Source: a bacterium (GTDB lineage Archaea; Nanoarchaeota; Nanoarchaeia; Woesearchaeales; UBA10216). Taken from it: a stretch of DNA of 6,013 nt. The DNA is taken from contig JAAGZO010000281.1 in assembly GCA_024206195.1 (NCBI GenBank), positions 1-6,013 of the forward strand, given 5' to 3'. Each line of letters starts with the position of its first letter. Positions within the stretch are counted from its first letter, which is position 1. Below are positions 1-4,695 of the stretch, piece after piece. The position numbers and the translations under genes are program-made. A model generated the notes under the pieces. It worked only from the letters and a program-made list of their open reading frames with translations, was not told the origin of the DNA and searched no databases.

Positions 1-1188
1 CTGAATTAACTCCTCTTTGTTACAGTATGTCACAATAAACGAATCGTGATAACCTAGACAAACCTCACCTTTACTTGCAAAATGTGTCATGACTAAAGTT
101 GCAATCTGGGAATCTATAAATTGAAAGAGTTTCCAATTATCCTTCTGATAGAAGAATGATGACAAGAGGGAGTTATGTTCTTCTAAGCTTTCTAGGATTG
201 TCTCAGCATCTAACCAATTACCTACATGTTTATTGTCCCAAAGTTTCTTTCTTATCTCATGTAGAGCGTTTGATCGGTTGTTTGAGTATAGGAGTGCCAT
301 GAAGCAAGGCTTTACAAAACTTCTTAAAGTTTTAGGTTCTATAGCGGTAGTTACATATGAGGTGATATCATAGGGGTCGTAGTCTTCTGGAAGTTTCATT
401 CCTATCATAGATGCGGCAATTGAGGGATGGATGCAGTCGATATCAACCTCTACAGTAGGTAAGGAGTCAATCTTAATAGTGCTTCTTCCTTCCGAAGACT
501 CTACTTGGAACGTTCCAACAACATACCATCTACCTCCACTTTGTAGATCATCTTCGTACCTGATTTTGTACATCACGGCACACGTTTCACCCTTATAGGT
601 TATGAGATGTTTTTCTATCTCCTTATTGACCAGTAATACATTATCCACCTTTTCCTTCACACCTTTGAACTTCTTTAGTGAATGAAAGGTTTTCTTTTTA
701 GGTGTACTGTTAAGACTGTCAACCACTTCAAGAGGTTTGAAACCATCCATTCGGGATAATCCCCACTTGTCGCATTTCTTCTTGTCTAAGTCTTTCAGTA
801 GTTTGTCATGGAATCTGATACATGTTGTTATCCCTTTGTCACCTGTGTTGTGTCCTAAGTAAACAGTTAGGTATCCGTTGTCTTCCATCAAAGCTAATAA
901 CTTCTTAGTTTCTTTGTAAGGGATATTTTTCTTTGTCTTAGCTTCAGCCTTCTTAAACTTCATAAAATCCAGAGGGAATTGAGATCCTGACATACCATAC
1001 CTTACCGCTTTAGATGCTGCTGTAAGTACAACTTTTATAGGAATCTCATACTTCTTCCCGAACTCGTCCATGAGTTTTCTTACTATCGGTTTTTGCCACA
1101 CAGGTGATCTATAAGTCATGAAGAATGACTCACACCCTCTTACCAAATCTAATTGGGTATTTCTATCGAAATCTTTCAAGTTAATCAT
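1..1188 (-). CDS. Partial superfamily-A (PolA/TV-Pol-like) palm-domain polymerase
   Basis: The frame is open from ATG at 1188 to the left edge, giving 396 residues with the C-terminus missing. Three motifs of superfamily-A polymerases occur in the right order. Motif A is DIDCIHP at 249-255, with D249 aligning by eye to the first metal aspartate and H254 at the usual Glu. Motif B is R289-x3-K293-x7-Y301, the exact R/K/Y spacing of the PolA fingers helix. Motif C is HDSF at 381-384, matching the HDE-type motif with D382 as second metal ligand. The His in motif A and HDS in motif C resemble the TV-Pol (transposon-virus polymerase) branch known from phages and mobile elements. The first ~140 residues show no 3'-5' exonuclease motif and contain a possible winged helix (GYLTVYLG, then CIRF). 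An AAAGG ribosome site lies 8 bases or fewer upstream. The likely role is DNA replication of the element. The palm assignment is firm; the branch is less certain. Confidence 0.72.
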   Translation of the reverse strand, partial: MINLKDFDRNTQLDLVRGCESFFMTYRSPVWQKPIVRKLMDEFGKKYEIPIKVVLTAASKAVRYGMSGSQFPLDFMKFKKAEAKTKKNIPYKETKKLLALMEDNGYLTVYLGHNTGDKGITTCIRFHDKLLKDLDKKKCDKWGLSRMDGFKPLEVVDSLNSTPKKKTFHSLKKFKGVKEKVDNVLLVNKEIEKHLITYKGETCAVMYKIRYEDDLQSGGRWYVVGTFQVESSEGRSTIKIDSLPTVEVDIDCIHPSIAASMIGMKLPEDYDPYDITSYVTTAIEPKTLRSFVKPCFMALLYSNNRSNALHEIRKKLWDNKHVGNWLDAETILESLEEHNSLLSSFFYQKDNWKLFQFIDSQIATLVMTHFASKGEVCLGYHDSFIVTYCNKEELIQ

Positions 1189-1212
1189 ACTCTACCTTTC
1201 AGGTTAAATATC

Positions 1213-1229
1213 GGTAATATTGGATTACC
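1213..1229. promoter_or_regulatory. Inverted repeat, candidate operator before the polymerase gene
   Basis: A perfect 6-bp inverted repeat, GGTAAT-N5-ATTACC, lies in the AT-rich 90-bp spacer between the ribbon-helix-helix-like gene and the polymerase start. It is 25 bp upstream of the polymerase ATG. Its size and symmetry suit a dimeric DNA-binding protein, and the adjacent small regulator-like gene is the obvious candidate to bind it. In RNA it could also form a weak hairpin ahead of the polymerase ribosome site. It is not followed by a U-tract on the minus strand, so it is not an intrinsic terminator. The function is inferred from position only. Confidence 0.35.
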
Positions 1230-1278
1230 TTTTTAATACACTAATTAATTCTTTTATTAAACAACAACTTATAAAGCT

Positions 1279-1455
1279 TTACTTTATACTTACTACGTTG
1301 TATACCCCTTCCCTTTCTCTTATTCTTTTCCTTATCTTCCTCCCTTCATCACTCCTAAGATATTCTTTAAGTATTTCCTTTATAGTGTACTGTACTGACT
1401 TAGTTGAATCTTTCTCAACCTCCTCTGCCATCCATTTAGGTATGTTCAGTTCCAC
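1279..1455 (-). CDS. Small ribbon-helix-helix-like protein (58 aa, GTG start)
   Basis: This short gene starts at GTG 1455 with an excellent AAAGGAG site whose first bases overlap the stop codon of the gene before it (11-base gap). It ends at TAA 1279-1281. The protein begins MELNIPKWMAEEVEKDS and continues TKSVQYTIKEILKEYL. This is the pattern of an Arc/CopG/MetJ-type ribbon-helix-helix domain: a short N-terminal strand (residues 1-6), a first helix beginning after Pro (7-17), a turn, and a second amphipathic helix (19-33). A strongly basic tail (39-48) follows. Such proteins bind operators as dimers and often repress their own operon. Here the next gene is the polymerase and an inverted repeat lies between them, so regulation of replication or copy number is plausible. 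All six Arg codons are AGG or AGA. Some small basic structural role is the alternative. The gene itself is well supported; the family call rests on pattern alone. Confidence 0.6.
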   Translation of the reverse strand: MELNIPKWMAEEVEKDSTKSVQYTIKEILKEYLRSDEGRKIRKRIREREGVYNVVSIK

Positions 1456-1466
1456 AGGAATCTCCT

Positions 1467-1670
1467 TTAGTCAAAACCAGCTTCTTTTGGTGAAAGGGGG
1501 CAATTACGATCATTCAGGACAAACCATCCTATCAAACAACAGTAATCATACCCATCATACATGGTTCTTGCATTAGTACATAACCACTTCTTAAACCTAG
1601 TGTGTTCCTCCGCAGTCATATCGTAAGAGTTCTCTAAGCGAAGTAGTTGTTTTATCGTACGTTTACTCAT
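1467..1670 (-). CDS. Hypothetical protein, 67 aa
   Basis: I do not recognise this protein. The preferred start is ATG 1670, giving MSKRTIKQLL. It overlaps the stop of the upstream gene within ATGAGTAA, which implies translational coupling. An in-frame ATG at 1676 (MFMSKR) sits 5 bases after AAGG and is an equally possible start. The N-terminal half is basic and helical (residues 1-35). The second half is rich in aromatics and cysteine (NARTMYDGYDYCCLIGWF, residues 33-50). There is no signal peptide or clear membrane segment. The stop codon merges with the ribosome site of the next gene, so it belongs to the same transcript as the ribbon-helix-helix-like gene and the polymerase. That context suggests a replication-associated or regulatory role, but nothing in the protein shows one. 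Confidence 0.65.
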   Translation of the reverse strand: MSKRTIKQLLRLENSYDMTAEEHTRFKKWLCTNARTMYDGYDYCCLIGWFVLNDRNCPLSPKEAGFD

Positions 1671-1872
1671 AAACATACCAACCTTCATCTGTTGCAGAGA
1701 TGATATTGTTTGTAACTTTAATCTCATGAGCTACACGCAGAGCCATAAACTCTTCCCAATTCTTTTCTTTCTTCAAAGAAGATATTTTGTTACGTATTGT
1801 CTGGTCTGTCCATTTCTTACGTTCAAAGCATTGTAGATAGAATTCCACAGATTTCATATTAACTATACTCAT
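1663..1872 (-). CDS. Hypothetical protein, 69 aa, possibly winged-helix-like
   Basis: This is the first gene after the strong promoter at 1907-1935. It starts at ATG 1872, with GAGG ten bases upstream. It is basic and mostly helical: residues 17-40 contain WTDQTIRNKISSLKKEK, then a second helix ALRVAHEIKV, then NNIISATDEGWYVYE at the C-terminus. The last part, a helix followed by I-I-S-x-x-x-x-G-W/Y, resembles the recognition helix and wing of some phage winged-helix replication or regulatory proteins. I hold that comparison weakly. Its stop overlaps the start of the 67-residue gene. Promoter-proximal position in the polymerase operon fits a DNA-binding or regulatory partner, but the protein is not recognised and no catalytic residues are apparent. 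Confidence 0.7.
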   Translation of the reverse strand: MSIVNMKSVEFYLQCFERKKWTDQTIRNKISSLKKEKNWEEFMALRVAHEIKVTNNIISATDEGWYVYE

Positions 1873-1906
1873 AGGATTTATACCTCTTTTGTTATGTTAT
1901 GTACCT

Positions 1907-1935
1907 ATTATACCACCATCCACATACCAGATCAA
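1907..1935 (-). promoter_or_regulatory. Near-consensus sigma70 promoter for the polymerase operon
   Basis: Read on the minus strand, TTGATC (1930-1935) and a perfect TATAAT (1907-1912) are separated by exactly 17 bp. Transcription would start near 1900, about 28 bases ahead of the 69-residue gene. The -35 box lies over the final codon and stop of the upstream gene. It is the best promoter match in the window and marks the start of the unit carrying the regulator-like gene and the polymerase. Confidence 0.72.
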
Positions 1936-2216
1936 CCTTTCCACTTTGATTCGTAGTAATTAACAGGTATGGTTTTATCATCATTTCCGATGTATGTTCT
2001 ATCACCACGTAGTGTACACATAATACTCACCACTTCTTCGTTACAGATAGGTTTACTTGTCATAAGAGAGTGACCTCCGCTACCAATCTGACTACCAATC
2101 CACGTTTCATTGTTCACCTGTCGCTTAAACTCATTACGTTGTTCTTCAGATGAATATAATTCTTTTACACACCAACGAAGAAGCTTTCTTAAAAACTTCT
2201 CATAATGTTTACTCAT
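1932..2216 (-). CDS. Hypothetical protein, 94 aa
   Basis: I do not recognise this protein. It starts at ATG 2216 behind a strong AAGGAG site. The first ~33 residues form a basic amphipathic helical region (MSKHYEKFLRKLLRWCVKEL, then EEQRNEFKRQV). The middle has a Gly/Ser loop, GSQIGSGGHS (residues 41-50). The C-terminal part alternates hydrophobic and polar residues in a strand-like way (EEVVSIMCTLRGDRTYIG). No metal-binding cluster, signal peptide or membrane segment is visible. It stands alone between two spacers: an inverted repeat and weak promoter upstream, and the strong promoter for the next unit overlapping its last codons. It may be separately regulated. Phage accessory protein of unknown function is the most that can be said. 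Confidence 0.7.
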   Translation of the reverse strand: MSKHYEKFLRKLLRWCVKELYSSEEQRNEFKRQVNNETWIGSQIGSGGHSLMTSKPICNEEVVSIMCTLRGDRTYIGNDDKTIPVNYYESKWKG

Positions 2217-2240
2217 ACACTCTCCTTACCTACTTATAGT

Positions 2241-2275
2241 ATCTTAAGCGGCTGAACAGAATATTCCAACCGCTT
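2241..2275 (-). promoter_or_regulatory. Inverted repeat overlapping a weak promoter
   Basis: The 68-bp gap between two genes holds 9-base arms at 2246-2254 and 2267-2275 around a 12-base loop. In minus-strand RNA all nine positions pair (one G-U). In plus-strand RNA one becomes a C-A mismatch, so any RNA structure favours the minus transcript. On the minus strand no U-tract follows, so it is not a standard terminator for these genes. A weak promoter, TTGGAA (2264-2269), 17 bp, TAAGAT (2241-2246), is laid over the repeat. This is the geometry of a repressor site or of a leader hairpin controlling the 94-residue gene. Confidence 0.4.
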
Positions 2276-2284
2276 TTCCTTATC

Positions 2285-2617
2285 CTAACAACGCATCAAC
2301 GCCTCTTCTTTATCATTCAATGGTGTGTCGCTATTGGTAGCGCCTCTCAACGACTCGTATTGATTGGGTGTTGTATCGAATTCTACTACAGCTTCTTCTG
2401 GAGTGGTGGTTGGGCGGTTATCCATATACTTAGGCCAGCAATCGCTGTGCATCTTATCTCCAGCGCCAACCATTATGATGCCTTGTGATGTATGCATCCC
2501 CTCGCCACATACCGCACAAGACTCACCAAGCACAACATGGCTAAAAATGCATTTCCTATCATCCTTACGAAAGATTGATTTCGCTTTATTGATGAACTTC
2601 TTTATAAAATCACTCAT
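2285..2617 (-). CDS. Putative zinc-binding protein, 110 aa (CxxC...HxxC)
   Basis: It starts at ATG 2617 six bases after AGGAG. The N-terminal 22 residues are basic (MSDFIKKFINKAKSIFRKDD). A compact metal-site pattern follows: C34-A-V-C37, then H57-S-D-C60-W, spaced C-x2-C-x19-H-x2-C. CAVCGEGM followed by DKMHSDCW resembles a half LIM or treble-clef zinc module, in which the second pair sits at the start of a helix. From about residue 67 the tail is acidic, Thr/Pro-rich and probably disordered, ending in C110. Such small zinc modules in phages mediate nucleic-acid or protein contacts; no enzyme motif is present. It follows the 120-residue gene after 35 bases with no evident terminator between, so it is probably co-transcribed. 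The metal site is inferred from residue spacing. Confidence 0.7.
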   Translation of the reverse strand: MSDFIKKFINKAKSIFRKDDRKCIFSHVVLGESCAVCGEGMHTSQGIIMVGAGDKMHSDCWPKYMDNRPTTTPEEAVVEFDTTPNQYESLRGATNSDTPLNDKEEALMRC

Positions 2618-2652
2618 CTCCGTCTCCTGTAAATTGAACCTACTCTCTAATC

Positions 2653-3015
2653 TTACGACAAATGAACCTTAACCCTCATCCTTAAATGTTCATCATTCTC
2701 CCACCAACCTGATTGTCTTGAAAAATCTCCACTGTCCCAATAACAATGTGTATTTGGTGGATTATCCTTATCATCACCGTAATATTGTCTTACCACACTA
2801 ATCATTGGTGCGAGTTGATCTAATTTTGTTTTATCAAAAACTGCAACATCACTTTTAGATTTTAAGTGTTCATCAATTGCATCCTCTACAGAAGCTAATG
2901 CGTCTTCAAGGATAATGCAAGATTCCGTATCCCCGTTTTCAAAGTCAACTTCAATACCATGCGTATCGTAACAACATTGGATAGCCTCTAGGATTGCTTG
3001 TTTCAAATCACTCAT
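2653..3015 (-). CDS. Hypothetical acidic protein, 120 aa
   Basis: I do not recognise this protein. It starts at ATG 3015 and shares ATGA with the stop of the upstream gene, with GGAG eight bases before the ATG. It is acidic. The first half is helical (LKQAILEAIQCCYDTHG, then a run of Asp/Glu with LEDALASVEDAIDEHLKSK). The second half holds a linker rich in Asp, Asn and Pro (GDDKDNPPNTHCYWDSGD, residues 80-97) and a Trp pair (SGWWEND). It ends in a basic strand, LRMRVKVHLS. There is no signal peptide or membrane segment. The start-stop overlap implies stoichiometric or coupled synthesis with the 94-residue coiled-coil protein before it, which may be its partner. Acidic small phage proteins are sometimes inhibitors or DNA mimics, but nothing specific shows that here. 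Confidence 0.72.
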   Translation of the reverse strand: MSDLKQAILEAIQCCYDTHGIEVDFENGDTESCIILEDALASVEDAIDEHLKSKSDVAVFDKTKLDQLAPMISVVRQYYGDDKDNPPNTHCYWDSGDFSRQSGWWENDEHLRMRVKVHLS

Positions 3016-3296
3016 TTCGATTGCTCCAGTAGGTGCTTGGCACGAGCCAATTGCTCTCTAAACATCATGTTATCGTGTTCTGTAAGAGTATTATGCTTCT
3101 TTGCTTTCTCCATTGTGAAAACAACACTCCCTATAAAACTCTCCAACTCCTTTATACGAACATCCTTACCATTTTCAGACAATTCTTCTTTAGTGGTGGG
3201 TTTATCCAGCACATCACTCACGGAAGGAATGCGATCTAAACACTCTTTCTCTTCAAGAGTTTCGATTTGAATTTTGTCTACGTTGTTTTCGTTCAT
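3012..3296 (-). CDS. Hypothetical protein, 94 aa, C-terminal coiled coil
   Basis: It begins at ATG 3296 with a textbook AAGGAG site six bases upstream and is the first gene after the 3327-3355 promoter candidate. Residues 1-45 are polar and acidic and look disordered (MNENNVDKIQIETLEEKECL, and DKPTTKEELSENGKD). Residues 47-94 look like one long charged helix or two helices with heptad-like leucine spacing (RIKELESFIGSVVFTMEKAK, and FREQLARAKHLLEQSK). A coiled-coil oligomer or adaptor is therefore likely. Its stop overlaps the start of the 120-residue gene as ATGA. I cannot assign a function. Scaffolding, a recombination accessory role or a host-takeover adaptor are all compatible with what is seen. 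Confidence 0.72.
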   Translation of the reverse strand: MNENNVDKIQIETLEEKECLDRIPSVSDVLDKPTTKEELSENGKDVRIKELESFIGSVVFTMEKAKKHNTLTEHDNMMFREQLARAKHLLEQSK

Positions 3297-3326
3297 TGGT
3301 TTCTCCTTTAACGTTTCGATGTGTAG

Positions 3327-3355
3327 ATAGTAGTGTAGTGGTTGTTGCTTGTAAA
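3327..3355 (-). promoter_or_regulatory. Candidate sigma70 promoter for the 3296-2285 unit
   Basis: On the minus strand TTTACA (3350-3355), one mismatch from the -35 consensus, is followed after exactly 17 bp by TACTAT (3327-3332), two mismatches from the -10 consensus. It lies in the 63-bp gap after the long recombinase operon and would start transcription near 3320, about 24 bases ahead of the next ATG. A short AAAGCTTT palindrome just upstream (3353-3360) overlaps the -35 box. No terminator is seen in the gap, so read-through from the upstream operon is also possible. Confidence 0.45.
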
Positions 3356-3359
3356 GCTT

Positions 3360-3527
3360 TTATTTAATGTCTTTCTTGCAATGCGGACAATGTTTCTTAA
3401 TTCGTTTTGGAGAGGTAGGTTTCATATCTGACCAACAACCATCACCACTTGGTAATAACACCTCAACCAACACCACTAATGCAGCTACGAATATAAGTAG
3501 GATAATTGCTAACTGTTCCCAATCCAT
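3360..3527 (-). CDS. Small single-pass membrane protein with CPHC tail, 55 aa
   Basis: This short gene starts at ATG 3527, two bases after the stop of the gene before it, with a GGGTGAG-type ribosome site inside that gene's end. It has an acidic N-terminus (MDWEQ) and one clear membrane segment at residues 6-25, made only of Leu, Ile, Val, Ala and Phe apart from one Glu. A ~30-residue tail follows, ending KKHCPHCKKDIK. C47 and C50 form a CxxC knuckle typical of half a zinc ribbon, and C31 is a further cysteine. Acidic residues before the segment and many lysines after it suggest N-outside, C-inside by the positive-inside rule. No lysis-gene hallmark, such as a dual start or two segments, is visible. 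Function unknown. A membrane-tethered zinc-dependent contact with a host or phage protein is an inference. Confidence 0.68.
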   Translation of the reverse strand: MDWEQLAIILLIFVAALVVLVEVLLPSGDGCWSDMKPTSPKRIKKHCPHCKKDIK

Positions 3528-3529
3528 GA

Positions 3530-3706
3530 TCACTCACCCTTCTTAATGGTCTCTAGAACGAGCTGTGAGAACGTTTTATCCAAACATGGGTATGTCGTAA
3601 GGGAACGCCTCTCATCGTCCTCAGAAGCCCACTGAGAGGCTTGTACGGGGCATGTGAACACACCCACAGCCTCACCACTCTCTTTAGCTAAGTGGAGTTC
3701 TTTCAT
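3530..3706 (-). CDS. Hypothetical protein, 58 aa
   Basis: The gene is short but well anchored. Its ATG at 3706 shares ATGA with the stop of the upstream gene, an AGGA site lies eight bases before it, and its TGA is two bases before the next start. The protein runs MKELHLAKESGEAVGVFTCP, continues with VQASQWASEDDERRSL, and ends with a helix containing FSQLVLETIKKGE. C19 and C41 could be a pair. A short strand (GVFTCP) followed by helices gives a small alpha/beta look. I do not recognise a family. Tight coupling on both sides places it firmly in the recombinase-led operon of small accessory proteins. Confidence 0.65.
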   Translation of the reverse strand: MKELHLAKESGEAVGVFTCPVQASQWASEDDERRSLTTYPCLDKTFSQLVLETIKKGE

Positions 3707-3921
3707 TGAGTGTTTCCTAATAGTTTACTATACACCTCATCAACAATCTTCTCATCCCGCATACAACCAGTGATGATATGTTTGTATCCTTCCTTACGAG
3801 CACGTCGCACTTCTTGTTTCATTGCTTGGTAGCAAACATCTTCACTTGGAACACGTTGTTGTTGATGTTCCAAACACTCATCACCATTAGCGAAACACCA
3901 CATTAGAATCCATGTTGTCAT
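3703..3921 (-). CDS. Small cysteine-patterned protein, 72 aa (DUF1482-like pattern)
   Basis: The start is set at ATG 3921 because it overlaps the upstream stop as ATGA and follows GGGAG by eight bases. A TTG 15 bases upstream is less likely. The protein begins MTTWILMWCFANGDECLEHQ and has four cysteines at 9, 16, 30 and 53, within C-x2-N-G-x2-C, then P-S-E-D-V-C, then T-G-C. This layout recalls the small prophage proteins of the DUF1482 type: N-terminal hydrophobic strand, NGDC, a later SExxC, and a last Cys. That match is from memory of the pattern and is not proven. A charged helix (residues 31-44) separates the third and fourth Cys. The C-terminus is helical and acidic. Two disulfides or a metal site are possible. 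Function is unknown for the proteins it resembles. Confidence 0.68.
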   Translation of the reverse strand: MTTWILMWCFANGDECLEHQQQRVPSEDVCYQAMKQEVRRARKEGYKHIITGCMRDEKIVDEVYSKLLGNTQ

Positions 3922-4079
3922 TGTTTCATCTCCCAAAGTAATTCACCAATCTGTACACATTTTTCGGACAGCCAATCTTCCACTTCATGTGCGTGGTGAG
4001 AATAATATAGGCATTTTCCATCTTCGTCAACTACATTGTATGTTCTATTCTTTGTATCAAAGCTTGTGAATATTTTCAT
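3918..4079 (-). CDS. Hypothetical protein, 53 aa
   Basis: This small gene starts at ATG 4079, two bases after the previous stop, with GAGGA nine bases upstream inside the preceding gene. Its TGA overlaps the next ATG as ATGA. Residues 1-27 read as a beta hairpin (MKIFTSFDTKNRTYNVVDED, then GKCLYYS), with a polar turn between the strands. Residues 30-53 form an amphipathic acidic helix (AHEVEDWLSEKCVQIGELLW). The strand-strand-helix plan with Cys at 23 and 41 is typical of tiny phage accessory proteins. I do not recognise a family. Coupling on both sides makes the gene itself reliable although it is short. Confidence 0.65.
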   Translation of the reverse strand: MKIFTSFDTKNRTYNVVDEDGKCLYYSHHAHEVEDWLSEKCVQIGELLWEMKQ

Positions 4080-4081
4080 AA

Positions 4082-4297
4082 TTAATAGTCCTCAACAACG
4101 GCAATATACCAACGATTGTTGTTAGCGTATTTCTCATTCAATTCATCTCGCATTTGCAACGCTTGTTCTGCTCGATGTGAGGCACTCCCTCCCTCAAACT
4201 TTCCATCTTTCTCAGGGGTGTATTTCTCTGACTGTACTCCGTCTATATCAATGATTCGTTCTACACAATAAACTTGTGTGTAAGACATGTTGTTCAT
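4082..4297 (-). CDS. Hypothetical protein, 71 aa
   Basis: The frame stays open upstream to 4378, but the best start is ATG 4297. It lies four bases after the previous gene's stop and seven bases after GAGGG; a longer form would overlap the neighbour by more than 70 bases without a ribosome site. An ATG three codons on (MSYTQ) is possible. The protein has an N-terminal strand (SYTQVYCVERIIDIDG), a Gly/Lys-rich loop, then a helix (HRAEQALQMRDELNEKYAN) and a final strand (RWYIAVVEDY). This small beta-alpha-beta plan is common among phage accessory proteins. I do not recognise a family. It is in the middle of the recombinase-led operon. Confidence 0.66.
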   Translation of the reverse strand: MNNMSYTQVYCVERIIDIDGVQSEKYTPEKDGKFEGGSASHRAEQALQMRDELNEKYANNNRWYIAVVEDY

Positions 4298-4301
4298 GTT
4301 T

Positions 4302-4694
4302 CTACCCTCGAAAAACTTGGTTACACAAATCGTGGTATTTATTCCACCCTTCGTCAGACATCTTTTGTTTACTCTCACAGAGACGTTTCAGGCGCTCGTT
4401 CTCTTTCCTAAGCAACCAGTTAGCTTCATTACAAACACGCTGTCTGGCAAGTTCTAGGGCTGTTTGTGGATGGATTTCACCTTTGATACTTCCGTGACTG
4501 CCATTATTTCTAGTCCAACCATCGAATATCTGGTCAACGACATAATTGATCATATCTTCATTACAAGATAAACTTTCAACCAGCTCCAGTACATCTTCTT
4601 TAGGTACATTGTCTATGAAATCGAAATAGTTAATCTCTAACTTGATATTACCTTTACCTGTAAATAGGGATTCTGAATTAAATTTATCACTCAT
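4302..4694 (-). CDS. Hypothetical protein, 130 aa, C-terminal coiled coil
   Basis: The start chosen is ATG 4694, one base after the previous stop and nine bases after GGAG. A TTG at 4709 would begin inside that ribosome site and is rejected. Residues 1-30 are mixed strand and loop. Residues 33-60 look helical and acidic (KEDVLELVESLSCNEDMINY, then VVDQIFDGW). A Gly/Ser/Asn turn follows, then HPQTALELARQRVCNEANWL leads into a charged coiled-coil stretch (LRKENERLKRLCESKQK) and a last helix. Cysteines at 44, 88, 106 and 124 are spread out and do not form a compact metal site. I do not recognise a family; oligomerisation through the C-terminal half is likely. It is followed by the 71-residue gene after two bases and the end of its own frame. 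Confidence 0.7.
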   Translation of the reverse strand: MSDKFNSESLFTGKGNIKLEINYFDFIDNVPKEDVLELVESLSCNEDMINYVVDQIFDGWTRNNGSHGSIKGEIHPQTALELARQRVCNEANWLLRKENERLKRLCESKQKMSDEGWNKYHDLCNQVFRG

Positions 4695-4695
4695 A

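Noticed and set aside
1272..1281. TAAAGCTTTA palindrome at the end of the ribbon-helix-helix-like gene, considered as a terminator
   Set aside because: It is too short, has no GC stem and no U-tract, and overlaps the stop codon region. A similar AAAGCTTT at 3353-3360 is equally weak.
1220..1576. Plus-strand open frame of about 118 residues, hydrophobic at its start
   Set aside because: It lies antisense to the ribbon-helix-helix-like gene and the 67-residue gene, which have strong ribosome sites and tight spacing. It has no clear ribosome site, and its hydrophobicity reflects the complement of a purine-rich coding strand.
2364..2672. Plus-strand open frame opposite the zinc-site protein
   Set aside because: It is a shadow of the minus-strand gene. 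It has no ribosome site and runs across two minus-strand genes and the gap between them.
2998..3270. Two overlapping plus-strand open frames (90 and 68 residues)
   Set aside because: They are antisense to the 94-residue coiled-coil gene. The minus-strand gene has a perfect AAGGAG site and ATGA coupling; these have neither.
3360..3527. Holin or spanin role for the 55-residue membrane protein
   Set aside because: It has only one membrane segment, no dual start, no lipobox, no endolysin gene nearby, and its CxxC tail is not typical of lysis proteins.
4298..4378. Longer N-terminus for the 71-residue gene
   Set aside because: The extension would overlap the upstream gene by more than 70 bases and has no ribosome site, whereas ATG 4297 has GAGGG at good spacing four bases after the previous stop.
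4276..4497. Plus-strand 73-residue frame
   Set aside because: It crosses a junction of two minus-strand genes and has no translation signal.
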